A stretch of 13,791 bases of DNA from Tannerellaceae bacterium (GTDB taxonomy: Bacteria; Bacteroidota; Bacteroidia; Bacteroidales; Tannerellaceae): assembly GCA_031279915.1 (NCBI GenBank), contig JAITHO010000050.1:1-13791 (forward strand), read 5' to 3'. The position numbers were made by a program, and so were the translations under genes. Numbering within the stretch: the stretch's first letter is position 1; the number at the start of each line of letters is the position of its first letter. Positions 6,658-13,531 of the stretch are shown piece after piece. The notes below the pieces were generated by a model. The model was not told where the DNA came from and did no database searches. It saw only the letters and a program-made list of their open reading frames with translations.

Positions 6658-7728
6658 TCACCTGAGCTTTAGGTCGCCCAAGATGCTGCGCGCCGCGTTG
6701 ATGTTTTCGTACAAGTTGGCGAGGGATTCGCCGGAAGCTTGTCGAGATTGTCCGAGAGTGAGGAATCCGCCGGGCATCGACGTTGCGAAATAAAATTTGT
6801 CGCCGCTGAAGCTGAGCATTACTTCCCTTCGGAACCGATCGTGCAACTCGGTGATGCGCTGCATCATTGCGGGGGTAAGGATGTATCGGGCGGCTATCTC
6901 ATCGTCGGCATAAACGGCGAAGCGCCGCTCGAACTCCGGATCTTCGAGCTTTACGAGCTTATTCCCGTTCACGTTCCTAAGCGATTGGATGGCTGCGGCA
7001 AGGTAGTCGAGGCGCCGTTCGAGGGCGTCGGGAAGGATCACAACGCTTGCGCTCACTGATCGCTCAAGTTTGGCATCGGCAAATAGGCCCCTGAAATCGG
7101 CGGCTGCGTTCTCTATCCGATTGCCGAACAACCCTTTTAGCATCATTTTCAGTATAATGACAATGCTGCCTACGCCGCTTTGCGCAAGGATGCGCCTGCT
7201 TTTTCCGAAATTGACGATTATGTCTCGAAAGATTATCGCCCTTGCATCGGTTTCAAAACGTATGCTGCCTAAGGAATATCCCGAAAGCTCTTGGCGGCGG
7301 ATGCAACCAAAGAAATTGCTGCGTTCCATCAGGCTCGCGGGAAGTTCGAAAGGCTCGAGGCTAAGGCTGGCTTCGGGGAAAAGCTTCCTTACCACGCGAC
7401 GCACAATTATCCGCTCCTCTTCATCAAATTTGTTGTAAAAGATGCCGAGCCCAACGCCTCCTATTAGTATGAGAATGAAGAGGGGAGCGACAAATATTAG
7501 CGCCTTGTATCTCTCAAAAAAGGAGGCTTCGGGGTCGATGGTGTAGAGAAAGGATACATCGCCGCCGCCATACAGATATACCTGCAACAGAATAATGGCG
7601 GCGAACCAGATGAGCGCGCCTCCATAGCAAATTGCACGCGCAAGATTGAGCCGCTTCCTACTTAGGGCCGTGCGGCTGAGCGTATTGCTAAGCTCGCGCT
7701 GAAGCTCGTCGATCTCTGCGCGATTCAT
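6658..7728 (-). CDS. DUF3137 domain membrane protein, 356 aa
   Basis: An inner-membrane protein of unknown function. An N-terminal amphipathic segment (1-30) precedes two membrane helices (about 34-52 and 76-98). A soluble domain follows that matches what I know of DUF3137: a basic helix (ERIIVRRVVRKLFPEA, 105-120); SNFFGCIRRQELSGYSLGSIRFETD (137-161); and the signature KLEDPEFERRFAVYADDEIAARYILTPAMMQRI, 260-292. It ends with SGDKFYFATS (308-317) and a helical tail. The EFERRF-VYADDEIAARY-LTPAM core is the strongest evidence. DUF3137 genes are often found beside lemA, as here. It starts 20 bases after the upstream gene. The reading frame is intact. Confidence 0.9.
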   Translation of the reverse strand: MNRAEIDELQRELSNTLSRTALSRKRLNLARAICYGGALIWFAAIILLQVYLYGGGDVSFLYTIDPEASFFERYKALIFVAPLFILILIGGVGLGIFYNKFDEEERIIVRRVVRKLFPEASLSLEPFELPASLMERSNFFGCIRRQELSGYSLGSIRFETDARAIIFRDIIVNFGKSRRILAQSGVGSIVIILKMMLKGLFGNRIENAAADFRGLFADAKLERSVSASVVILPDALERRLDYLAAAIQSLRNVNGNKLVKLEDPEFERRFAVYADDEIAARYILTPAMMQRITELHDRFRREVMLSFSGDKFYFATSMPGGFLTLGQSRQASGESLANLYENINAARSILGDLKLR

Positions 7729-7748
7729 GCTTCAGCTTTTGGCGCGCG

Positions 7749-8225
7749 CTAACGGTTGACGATGTTGGTACATCGTTCAACTAATATCTCCTCAAACTGA
7801 GCAAATGCTTCCTTTGAGGCGAAGCGTTCGGAGGTAAATTGGTAGCGATCGTTGCCCATTGTGTAAATAACGATCTGCTCCTCATCCGTCTCGTTTTTAT
7901 GCCATAGCTCCTTCACGTCGACATAGTTAACGCTCACGCGGCCCTTTGCTATCGCAAACGAGAACGACTGTTCGTCGGCTTCGATGGGACTGGGGTTCTG
8001 CCGCGATTCCTTTGCTCGCTTATATTTCAGAAAAGCGTAGGCCGTGCAGCCCAATGCGCATACGGCAAAAACGTACACGCTTGTAGGATAGCTCAGTAAC
8101 GTTAGGTTCTTGATTGCGAGCCCATACTTAAATAGGGCGAACAAGATTGTTAGCGCGATGAACACAAGGGCTGGATAAAATGTGCTAAAGGCGAATTTTT
8201 CTTCGTAAACAAATGTCTGTTTCAT
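7749..8225 (-). CDS. Two-helix membrane protein with small soluble C-terminal domain, 158 aa
   Basis: The second gene of the LemA operon. Residues 1-13 (MKQTFVYEEKFAF) are followed by helices at about 14-34 and 46-67, a basic linker (KYKRAKESRQ, 68-76) that should face the cytosol, and a domain of about 75 residues with beta strands (FSFAIAKGRVSVNY, EQIVIYTM, DRYQFTSERF) closed by an amphipathic helix (SKEAFAQFEEILVERC). This resembles the YcxB-like/PH-like arrangement seen in other small bacterial membrane proteins: two helices, then strands, then a final helix. That is a fold-level guess, not a family call. It lies 28 bases after lemA and 20 before the DUF3137 gene. Confidence 0.8.
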   Translation of the reverse strand: MKQTFVYEEKFAFSTFYPALVFIALTILFALFKYGLAIKNLTLLSYPTSVYVFAVCALGCTAYAFLKYKRAKESRQNPSPIEADEQSFSFAIAKGRVSVNYVDVKELWHKNETDEEQIVIYTMGNDRYQFTSERFASKEAFAQFEEILVERCTNIVNR

Positions 8226-8253
8226 TCTCCTAATATTTATTATTGATTATACA

Positions 8254-8820
8254 TTAGCTGCGGAATAATGCGCTCACGTTGACGTTAGTATGTTCGCTTT
8301 CGGGTATAGTTATGAGCTCGCGGGGGCTATACTTTTTCATTGCGGCGATGATGCTCGAGGGAAACATTAGCACGAAATTATTGTAATCGGCGATGGCGGC
8401 GTTGAATGTGCGTCGAGCTGCTTGCAACTGGTATTCCATCTCTTCGATCGAAGCGTTTAGCGTTTTGAAGTGTGCGTTGGCTTTTAGCTCCGGATAGGCT
8501 TCGACGGCTACTTTCACCTCTGCCAGGCTTTTTGAGAGCTGGGCGCCAATTTCCATTTGCTCCTGTTGCGATGCGGCTTGCTGATAGAGGGATCGCAGTT
8601 CGGCTATCTTCGTAAGCGTGGCGCTCTCGTGGCCCATATATGTTTGAACGCTTGCTACGAGATTCGGTATCATGTCGTTGCGTTGTTTCAACATTACGAA
8701 GATGCTGCTTTCGGTTTGTTGCACGCGAGTGTTCTTGGCTATGAAAGCATTTCCTGTCATTATTACCCAAAGAAGTATGAGCAGTACGAAAAGGCCGGTG
8801 AGTATGAGCGCAATAATCAT
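8254..8820 (-). CDS. lemA: LemA family protein, 188 aa
   Basis: A LemA-family membrane-anchored helical-bundle protein; no molecular role is firmly established for the family. Residues 1-22 are one membrane helix, with the small N-terminus outside the cell membrane in related proteins. The rest is a long helical bundle with the family's signature positions: NTRVQQTESSIFVMLKQRNDMIPNLV (30-55), YPELKANAHF (109-118), the EEMEYQLQAARRTFN helix (126-140) and YNNFVLMFPSSIIA (146-159). The length is typical (about 185-200). The frame is open 71 codons further upstream, but that extension crosses the promoter at 8855-8885, so the ATG at 8820 is chosen. It is the first gene of a five-gene operon with DUF3137. 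Confidence 0.95.
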   Translation of the reverse strand: MIIALILTGLFVLLILLWVIMTGNAFIAKNTRVQQTESSIFVMLKQRNDMIPNLVASVQTYMGHESATLTKIAELRSLYQQAASQQEQMEIGAQLSKSLAEVKVAVEAYPELKANAHFKTLNASIEEMEYQLQAARRTFNAAIADYNNFVLMFPSSIIAAMKKYSPRELITIPESEHTNVNVSALFRS

Positions 8821-8854
8821 TCTGAGTATTGATTTTAAGATTTCAAACTGGGTG

Positions 8855-8885
8855 CAAAGATAGCATATACTTTGTTTGTTGCAAT
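8855..8885 (-). promoter_or_regulatory. Bacteroidetes-type promoter of the LemA operon
   Basis: On the minus strand, ATTG (8885-8882) is followed by 19 bases and TATCTTTG (8862-8855), a full match to TAnnTTTG. Transcription would begin about 5-7 bases further, giving a leader of roughly 30 bases before the lemA ATG at 8820. Confidence 0.78.
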
Positions 8886-9044
8886 ACGATTCCTTATTTA
8901 TTTTTTTGCGAATGGGTTTTGAGGGAGATGTTCGTTCATGCTGAGCTCTGTTTGGCCTTGTTTTTAGCTGTTTGCAAGCTTGCGGCTGGATATATACTAC
9001 TGCTATTGCATAGCCGTACGCCATCTGTTTCAAACTTATATATG

Positions 9045-9264
9045 CATGCTTATGAATTTATGCAGATACGTACATCGATGTATGCGGCAAGGCGCGTGCA
9101 TTTATACGCGTAAGTATGTAGATTTATTCAACAAAGGCTCGAAAGTTATTCGCATAAGTAGGTAGATTTATGCGGCGGTACTGCCGCCTTTATGCGGATA
9201 AGTATGTAGATTTATTTGCCTAAGCAGGGAGATGTATGCGAATAAGTAGGGAGATTTATGTCCG
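9045..9264. repeat. Tandem array of ten degenerate 22-bp units
   Basis: Units begin at 9045, 9067, 9089, 9111, 9133, 9155, 9177, 9199, 9221 and 9243 with no length change. The best copies (9111, 9155, 9199, 9221, 9243) start TAAGTA or TAAGCA, continue with AGATTTAT or AGATGTAT, and often end GCGG or GCGA. Others keep only the right half (for example TTTATGCGGA in 9177-9198). The unit at 9177 has been replaced on its left by a GC-rich hairpin arm. The period is not a multiple of three, so the array is unlikely to code. It is not CRISPR: there are no unique spacers. Confidence 0.8.
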
Positions 9265-9335
9265 CAGTTTGTCTATGATTGTGTAAGAGCTTGTGTGTTT
9301 TTGCGGCATTGTTTTCGTGTGTTTTTCCATAGTTT

Positions 9336-9351
9336 GGGGGATAGATTCCCC
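9336..9351 (-). other. Hairpin at the start of a predicted transcript
   Basis: GGGGGA (9336-9341) pairs with TTCCCC (9346-9351), one G-U, around a 4-base loop. On the minus strand it begins 3 bases after the -7 element at 9354-9361, so it would sit at the very 5' end of the RNA, where such hairpins commonly stabilise transcripts. Confidence 0.4.
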
Positions 9352-9353
9352 TA

Positions 9354-9384
9354 CAAATATACATTATATATATATAGGCGCAAT
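9354..9384 (-). promoter_or_regulatory. Bacteroidetes-type promoter with no adjacent gene
   Basis: On the minus strand, ATTG (9384-9381) is followed by 19 bases and TATATTTG (9361-9354). The match is as good as that of the lemA promoter, but the nearest downstream gene on this strand is lemA itself, about 530 bases away. The spacer is a TA-repeat, which lowers confidence because TAnnTTTG is easier to meet by chance there. Confidence 0.5.
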
Positions 9385-9515
9385 TTTTGCTTGAAAAAGG
9401 GGGCTTATTTTTTTGGTAATGGGCGGAGATGGGGGCGAGAGATTTGGGAAGGCGGGCTCGCGGCCTTGTTGGATAATGTGGCCTATATATGTAAAAATCG
9501 CTGAAGGCTTTGTTG

Positions 9516-12341
9516 TTAGCTTCTGCTTACTTGGAGGCCTACGCTTGAGAGGCTCATCTCAACGAAGCGGGCATTGGGTTGCGTTGAATTGGATGCAAGG
9601 ATGCGTTGGATTTGTCCTGCTGCTTCGGGATCTTTGGCAACGATGTAGAGGAATCCGCCTCCGCCGGCGCCTGGGAGTTTGTAGCCGTGCGCATATTTGG
9701 CGATGCTTTGGATGAGGCGTTCGATGGCTGGGGGATTGACTCCGGCGTCGAGGGCTTTATTTTGCTGCCAGGTTTGCAAAACGAGGCGGCCATAGCGCTC
9801 AAAATCACCTTGCTGTATGGCGTCGAACATGTCGAGCGCATGTCGCTTCATGCTTCCAAGTATTCGCAAAGTTGCGGATGAGTTGAGAAACATGCCTCGC
9901 ACTATTTCGGCAAGTATTTCCTTTGCTGTTCGTGTTAATCCGGTGTAGTACAGAAGGTGACACGAGCGGTAAGCGGGGTCGGTGAAGATAGAGTGCGGAA
10001 GCCATCTTACAAGGGGGCTTTGCTGGAATCCGTCGGTTGTTTGCAGGAGTTTGAGCCCGTGCAAAAGGCCTCCGAATTGGTCTTGCCATCCGCCTCCGGT
10101 GGTTAGCAACTGCTCGAGAATAAGGGTTCGGTTGCCTATTTCGTTCTTATCCCACGATAATCCGCAACAGTCGGAAAGGGCTGCGAGTGTGGTTGCAGCG
10201 AGTATTGAGCTTGTGCCGAGGCCTGATCCGGCAGGTACGGCGGATAATAGCGTTAACTCTAAACCGCTGCCGAACTCCTTTAGCTGATCGCTGAGCGAGG
10301 GGTATCGCTTTTGTGCAAATGCGGGGGCAAATCCGGCCAGCGCCAATGCCGCGCGCGGGATGGAAAAGGGCGAACCGACTTTGCTAAAGTGCGTAAGCTC
10401 CTCGTAGCTTCGTATCTGCTCTGTTGCGCCCAGGTCGATTGATCGTAGGGTTATGTAGGGATGGGCGGATGGCTTGATATACACTTGTAGCGGAGGCTGT
10501 TCGTTGAGCTCTACGGCCATGTTGACAACGTTGCCTCCTTCGTATAGGCAATATGGCGGCGTATCGGTCCATCCTCCGGCGAGATCTATGCGAACGGGGC
10601 TTCGCGCCCATACAATTTGGTCGGCGTACATGCATAGCCGTGGTTGCTCGCGCGGGGCGGTCATTCCGGCAAGCATTCCGTTGCAAAGCGATTCGAAGGC
10701 TGCGCGCTCTTCGCTGGCGTAGTCGCATCCGCTCAGGCGCATTGTTAAGGCTCTGAGCATACGGTTGTGGATTTGCTTCATCACGGGGGCGTCGTCGGGC
10801 AGCAATGCGGGCGGCGGCAGTTGGGCCTCGGCGTACTCGCGGGCGACATGGTTGAGGTCGATTTGGTAAAAGATGCTCTTGTCGTGATTCAAAGCGAGGG
10901 CCGGCAAATTGAGCCTGCGGTAGCGTCGGCGTTGGTCGAATAGCCGCGGTAGGTTACATTGGTGCATAATATCTGTGGCCGATAACTTGCGGGCGCTCTC
11001 CCATGCTTTGCGTCCGTCGTCCATATCGGGCTGGTTAATCATCCACCTAAGCGCCAATCCCAGCTCGTTGGTAGAGCTGCAGATCGGAAAAAGGCGTGCG
11101 TTTTGCATATCCCCGTCGAAATCTTCGACTGCAACTTTTCTCTCCTTCAACCACGAACGCAAAGGCTTGCCCATGAAACGGTGGTTGCCATTCCTTGCAT
11201 AAGCGGCGAAGCTGTCGTCAAAACCGTACGGACGGGCTGCCCATCCTGCATCGCCCACAGGCGCCACGTCAACACAAATTCCCGACGGCAAATCCATCTC
11301 CCAATCGTTCTGGGGCACGCCCGTGATGATATGGTGGTCAGACAGATTCCAGCGCGGGCCCAGATAGCTGTTCTCAATCCATAGATTATAGTTGGCCGAC
11401 TGCAGAGGGGCCTCCACCAAAGCGTTCTGAACGAACATCGCAGGGTGCGGCTTAATGTAGCGATGCATGATAGCTCGCTGGTCGCGCACTACGTTCTGTA
11501 TGGCCATAGTTGATGAGATAAGCTCGCGTCCGGTTCCGAAGTGATAGAACTCGGCGTTAGTAAGTGGCACAATCTTTACCGATAGCGAGTTGATAGCTTT
11601 GTCGGCAATCCGTGGGTGCGTTCCCAAAGCGCCTCCAAACTCGGCGTAAAGGTCGTATCGCAGGGTTCCGTCGGCATGCGATCGCTCGCGCAGGGCCCTT
11701 ACGGCACGGTCGCTAAGTAGCCATACACCAATGTCCATCAGATAGAAATGCGTTCGCGTCAATCCTCCCAACTCTTCGAGCGAAGGTTTCTGAAGCATAT
11801 AATCCAGCTCCGACGGCTTATTGCGCGAGAGCAGAAAAACGCCGTGCCGTCCGGCCGTAATAGAGTCGCTCCAGAGCGCCAAGCAAAGCACGTCGGCCTC
11901 CGGCATATTCGGCAGAGCTCCGGCAAGGCGGATATAAACGTCGCCGCTCGCAATCAAAGTATGATAGCCCTCCGGCGCCTTCTCCATAATATCTTTGTAG
12001 AGAGGAAGCTGCAGCGAAAGCAGATCTTGGTTCAAACGCTGTCCGCGCTCCCAGCGAAACACCGGAACGGGCGTCAATATCTTACCCGAAGGCGCATAAG
12101 CAGGCAGTCGACGGCTCTGCCCTCCGGCATGGATGATGATGCGCTTCTCAACCGAGAGCCATCGCTCAAAGCTGTCGTCTGATTCTCGCCCGTGACATCC
12201 CTCCAGCAGCCAAACGGCTCCGCCTCCCGATCCAAGGTATCCTGGAGGATCGGCGTCGCAATAGAAGTTGTTCTCCGCAAGGCCTTCAAGTTCCTCGAAG
12301 CAGGCTGCAGGATTAGGCGGAAGCGAGATGAGCGTCTTCAT
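9516..12341 (-). CDS. fkp: Bifunctional L-fucokinase / GDP-L-fucose pyrophosphorylase
   Basis: A cytosolic fusion enzyme of the fucose salvage pathway: the C-terminal kinase phosphorylates L-fucose at C1 with ATP and the N-terminal half joins fucose-1-phosphate to GTP, giving GDP-fucose for capsule and glycoprotein fucosylation. At 941 aa it has almost the length of Bacteroides fragilis Fkp and matches it along its whole length as I recall that sequence. The pyrophosphorylase half shows LGSGGGAVWLLE (36-47) and HAGGQSRRLP...SGKILTPVPVF (71-95), followed by LIASGDVYIR (129-138) and the central beta-helix with MHRYIKPHPAMFVQNA. The GHMP-kinase half starts near 575 with WARSPVRIDLAGGWTDTPPY (578-597), the ATP loop PAGSGLGTSSILA (703-715) and KLPGAGGGGFLYIVAKD (888-904). 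No frameshift or lost motif is seen. Its ATG overlaps the stop of the upstream gene. Confidence 0.98.
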   Translation of the reverse strand: MKTLISLPPNPAACFEELEGLAENNFYCDADPPGYLGSGGGAVWLLEGCHGRESDDSFERWLSVEKRIIIHAGGQSRRLPAYAPSGKILTPVPVFRWERGQRLNQDLLSLQLPLYKDIMEKAPEGYHTLIASGDVYIRLAGALPNMPEADVLCLALWSDSITAGRHGVFLLSRNKPSELDYMLQKPSLEELGGLTRTHFYLMDIGVWLLSDRAVRALRERSHADGTLRYDLYAEFGGALGTHPRIADKAINSLSVKIVPLTNAEFYHFGTGRELISSTMAIQNVVRDQRAIMHRYIKPHPAMFVQNALVEAPLQSANYNLWIENSYLGPRWNLSDHHIITGVPQNDWEMDLPSGICVDVAPVGDAGWAARPYGFDDSFAAYARNGNHRFMGKPLRSWLKERKVAVEDFDGDMQNARLFPICSSTNELGLALRWMINQPDMDDGRKAWESARKLSATDIMHQCNLPRLFDQRRRYRRLNLPALALNHDKSIFYQIDLNHVAREYAEAQLPPPALLPDDAPVMKQIHNRMLRALTMRLSGCDYASEERAAFESLCNGMLAGMTAPREQPRLCMYADQIVWARSPVRIDLAGGWTDTPPYCLYEGGNVVNMAVELNEQPPLQVYIKPSAHPYITLRSIDLGATEQIRSYEELTHFSKVGSPFSIPRAALALAGFAPAFAQKRYPSLSDQLKEFGSGLELTLLSAVPAGSGLGTSSILAATTLAALSDCCGLSWDKNEIGNRTLILEQLLTTGGGWQDQFGGLLHGLKLLQTTDGFQQSPLVRWLPHSIFTDPAYRSCHLLYYTGLTRTAKEILAEIVRGMFLNSSATLRILGSMKRHALDMFDAIQQGDFERYGRLVLQTWQQNKALDAGVNPPAIERLIQSIAKYAHGYKLPGAGGGGFLYIVAKDPEAAGQIQRILASNSTQPNARFVEMSLSSVGLQVSRS

Positions 12342-13150
12342 TCCTGCGTCTTATGCGAAGCCGAAACAGCACTCAGCGGCAGAGGAACCGGCTCGGAAGG
12401 CAGCTTGCCATACCTCAAACCGCGCTTCGAGAGCTTTGTCGCCGCCCTGAAAATATGGTCGTTAATGGCATTGATAATAGTTGCAAGCCGAGATTGCAGC
12501 ACAGCCTCCCGCGATCCCATCTCGTTGATCTTGTATAGCATATCAATGGTATCCGTAAGTTTAGTAAAGGCCACATCGAGCTCCCCCCTCACCAATCGAA
12601 TGTTCGCAATGCCCTTGTTTTTGACCGTCTTCTTAATCGCCGCATACAAATCATTGAAGCTATCATGCGAGGCAACAAGCTCGCTCAGCGCCGGAGCCAG
12701 ATTCAACGCCTGCACAGCCTGCGCATAAGCAGGCGATCGTAAATCGGCAATAATCATCTCGCACTGCCGCGTCTGCTCCTCGAGCTTATTCTTGAGGATA
12801 GCCCTATGCTTTCCGATAACATTAGATCTGATGGCAGAGGCAGCTTGTTGCGCATGCAAGTCGGTTCCGTATAGATGCGCCTCCGCGAGGAGCTTGATGT
12901 GGAGCATCGCCCGCAAACGTCTCTGAGCCGCCTCCTTAATCTTTTTAGTTTTAACCGTACGTTTTTCTCTCCTGTTAATCTCCCGCTCTTCCTCCATCAA
13001 GTTCCTAACGAGTTCAAACGGAGCGCGCAATAGAAGAATGCTAACAATATTTTTAGCTTGATCTTCACTTAGTAAATCGTAAAATTTGATGTGTTCGTCG
13101 TTGCGGAGAAATCGCAGCGCCATGCTGTGTCCTAAAATAAGTCGTTCCAT
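12338..13150 (-). CDS. Helical protein, probable DUF6261 family, 270 aa
   Basis: An uncharacterised protein of about 270 residues, helical throughout and highly charged, with no signal peptide and no membrane helix, so cytosolic. The middle (about 55-85) is strongly basic (EEEREINRREKRTVKTKKIKEAAQRRLRA) and likely coiled-coil. Residues 140-215 contain repeated small-hydrophobic helix patterns. Size, composition and helix layout fit the Bacteroidota-only family DUF6261 as I remember it; this is a tentative match with no motif to prove it. The stop (TGA, 12340-12338) overlaps the fkp start (ATG, 12341-12339) as ATGA, so the two are very probably translated in a coupled way. The promoter at 13189-13219 leaves a leader of about 30 bases. 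Confidence 0.8.
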   Translation of the reverse strand: MERLILGHSMALRFLRNDEHIKFYDLLSEDQAKNIVSILLLRAPFELVRNLMEEEREINRREKRTVKTKKIKEAAQRRLRAMLHIKLLAEAHLYGTDLHAQQAASAIRSNVIGKHRAILKNKLEEQTRQCEMIIADLRSPAYAQAVQALNLAPALSELVASHDSFNDLYAAIKKTVKNKGIANIRLVRGELDVAFTKLTDTIDMLYKINEMGSREAVLQSRLATIINAINDHIFRAATKLSKRGLRYGKLPSEPVPLPLSAVSASHKTQE

Positions 13151-13188
13151 GTTTTTCTCGGTATACTATTTTCATTTGAAGTTATCCG

Positions 13189-13219
13189 CAAATATATGAG
13201 ATAATTTGATTGCGCCAAA
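13189..13219 (-). promoter_or_regulatory. Promoter of the DUF6261-fkp operon
   Basis: On the minus strand, TTTG (13219-13216) is followed by exactly 19 bases and TATATTTG (13196-13189). Both elements match the Bacteroidetes consensus completely. Transcription would begin around 13182, some 32 bases before the ATG at 13150. Confidence 0.85.
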
Positions 13220-13479
13220 TCCAAATAGCCCATTCGCACATATATATAATGTAGCGGCGATGCAAGTCGTAAGTTCCAAGCTTACCGCCTCTAAAGTGTT
13301 TCCAAGATCCTTATGTATCCAATAACCCTTGCTTCAGATGCCCCCCAAGCCACATCCTGCATTGCATTATTATCAAAAAGAGCGGAGCGATGATAGAAAC
13401 ATTAATGGAGCAAAAAGATAGTCTGGCGTATGCTGAGATGATATTTTGTTCGATATTCGAAAAAAAAGAATCTAAAAAG

Positions 13480-13508
13480 TTGGAGAATCAAAATAATATT
13501 TATCTTTG
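13480..13508 (+). promoter_or_regulatory. Bacteroidetes-type promoter near the right edge
   Basis: TTGG (TTG at 13480-13482) is followed by 18 bases and TATCTTTG (13501-13508), the same -7 octamer as at lemA. Transcription would start near 13514, some 18 bases before the ATG at 13532. Confidence 0.62.
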
Positions 13509-13531
13509 CCCTGGTAAAAAAATCTAATAGC

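Larger units (their letters stand above)
8886..9515. other. 630-base gap without a recognisable gene
   Basis: No reading frame here looks coding: the frames present are short, lack known motifs and run across the 22-bp array. What the gap does hold is listed separately: the tandem array at 9045-9264, a GGCGG/CCGCC hairpin at 9174-9188 inside it, and a minus-strand promoter with a hairpin at its start point (9336-9384). The part at 9385-9515, just after the fkp stop, shows only low-complexity A/T and G runs and no clear fkp terminator. Confidence 0.6.
13151..13531. other. Divergent intergenic region between the fkp operon and a plus-strand promoter
   Basis: About 380 bases with two promoters (13189-13219 minus, 13480-13508 plus) and otherwise nothing I can identify. 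A 45-codon frame (13390-13527) runs through the plus promoter and is probably chance. Confidence 0.5.

Noticed and set aside
8821..9033. N-terminal extension of LemA by 71 residues
   Set aside because: The extension crosses the promoter at 8855-8885 and has no LemA similarity; the family start with a membrane helix fits the ATG at 8820.
9045..9264. CRISPR array
   Set aside because: The units are directly adjacent with a 22-bp period and no unique spacers, and no cas genes are nearby.
9413..9881. Plus-strand frames around the 3' end of fkp
   Set aside because: They are antisense to fkp or in repetitive G-rich sequence, and their translations look random (many Arg, Cys, Trp).
13390..13527. 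45-codon plus-strand frame starting MIETLMEQKDS
   Set aside because: It runs through the promoter at 13480-13508, has no promoter of its own that I can see, and is in AT-rich DNA where such frames are common.
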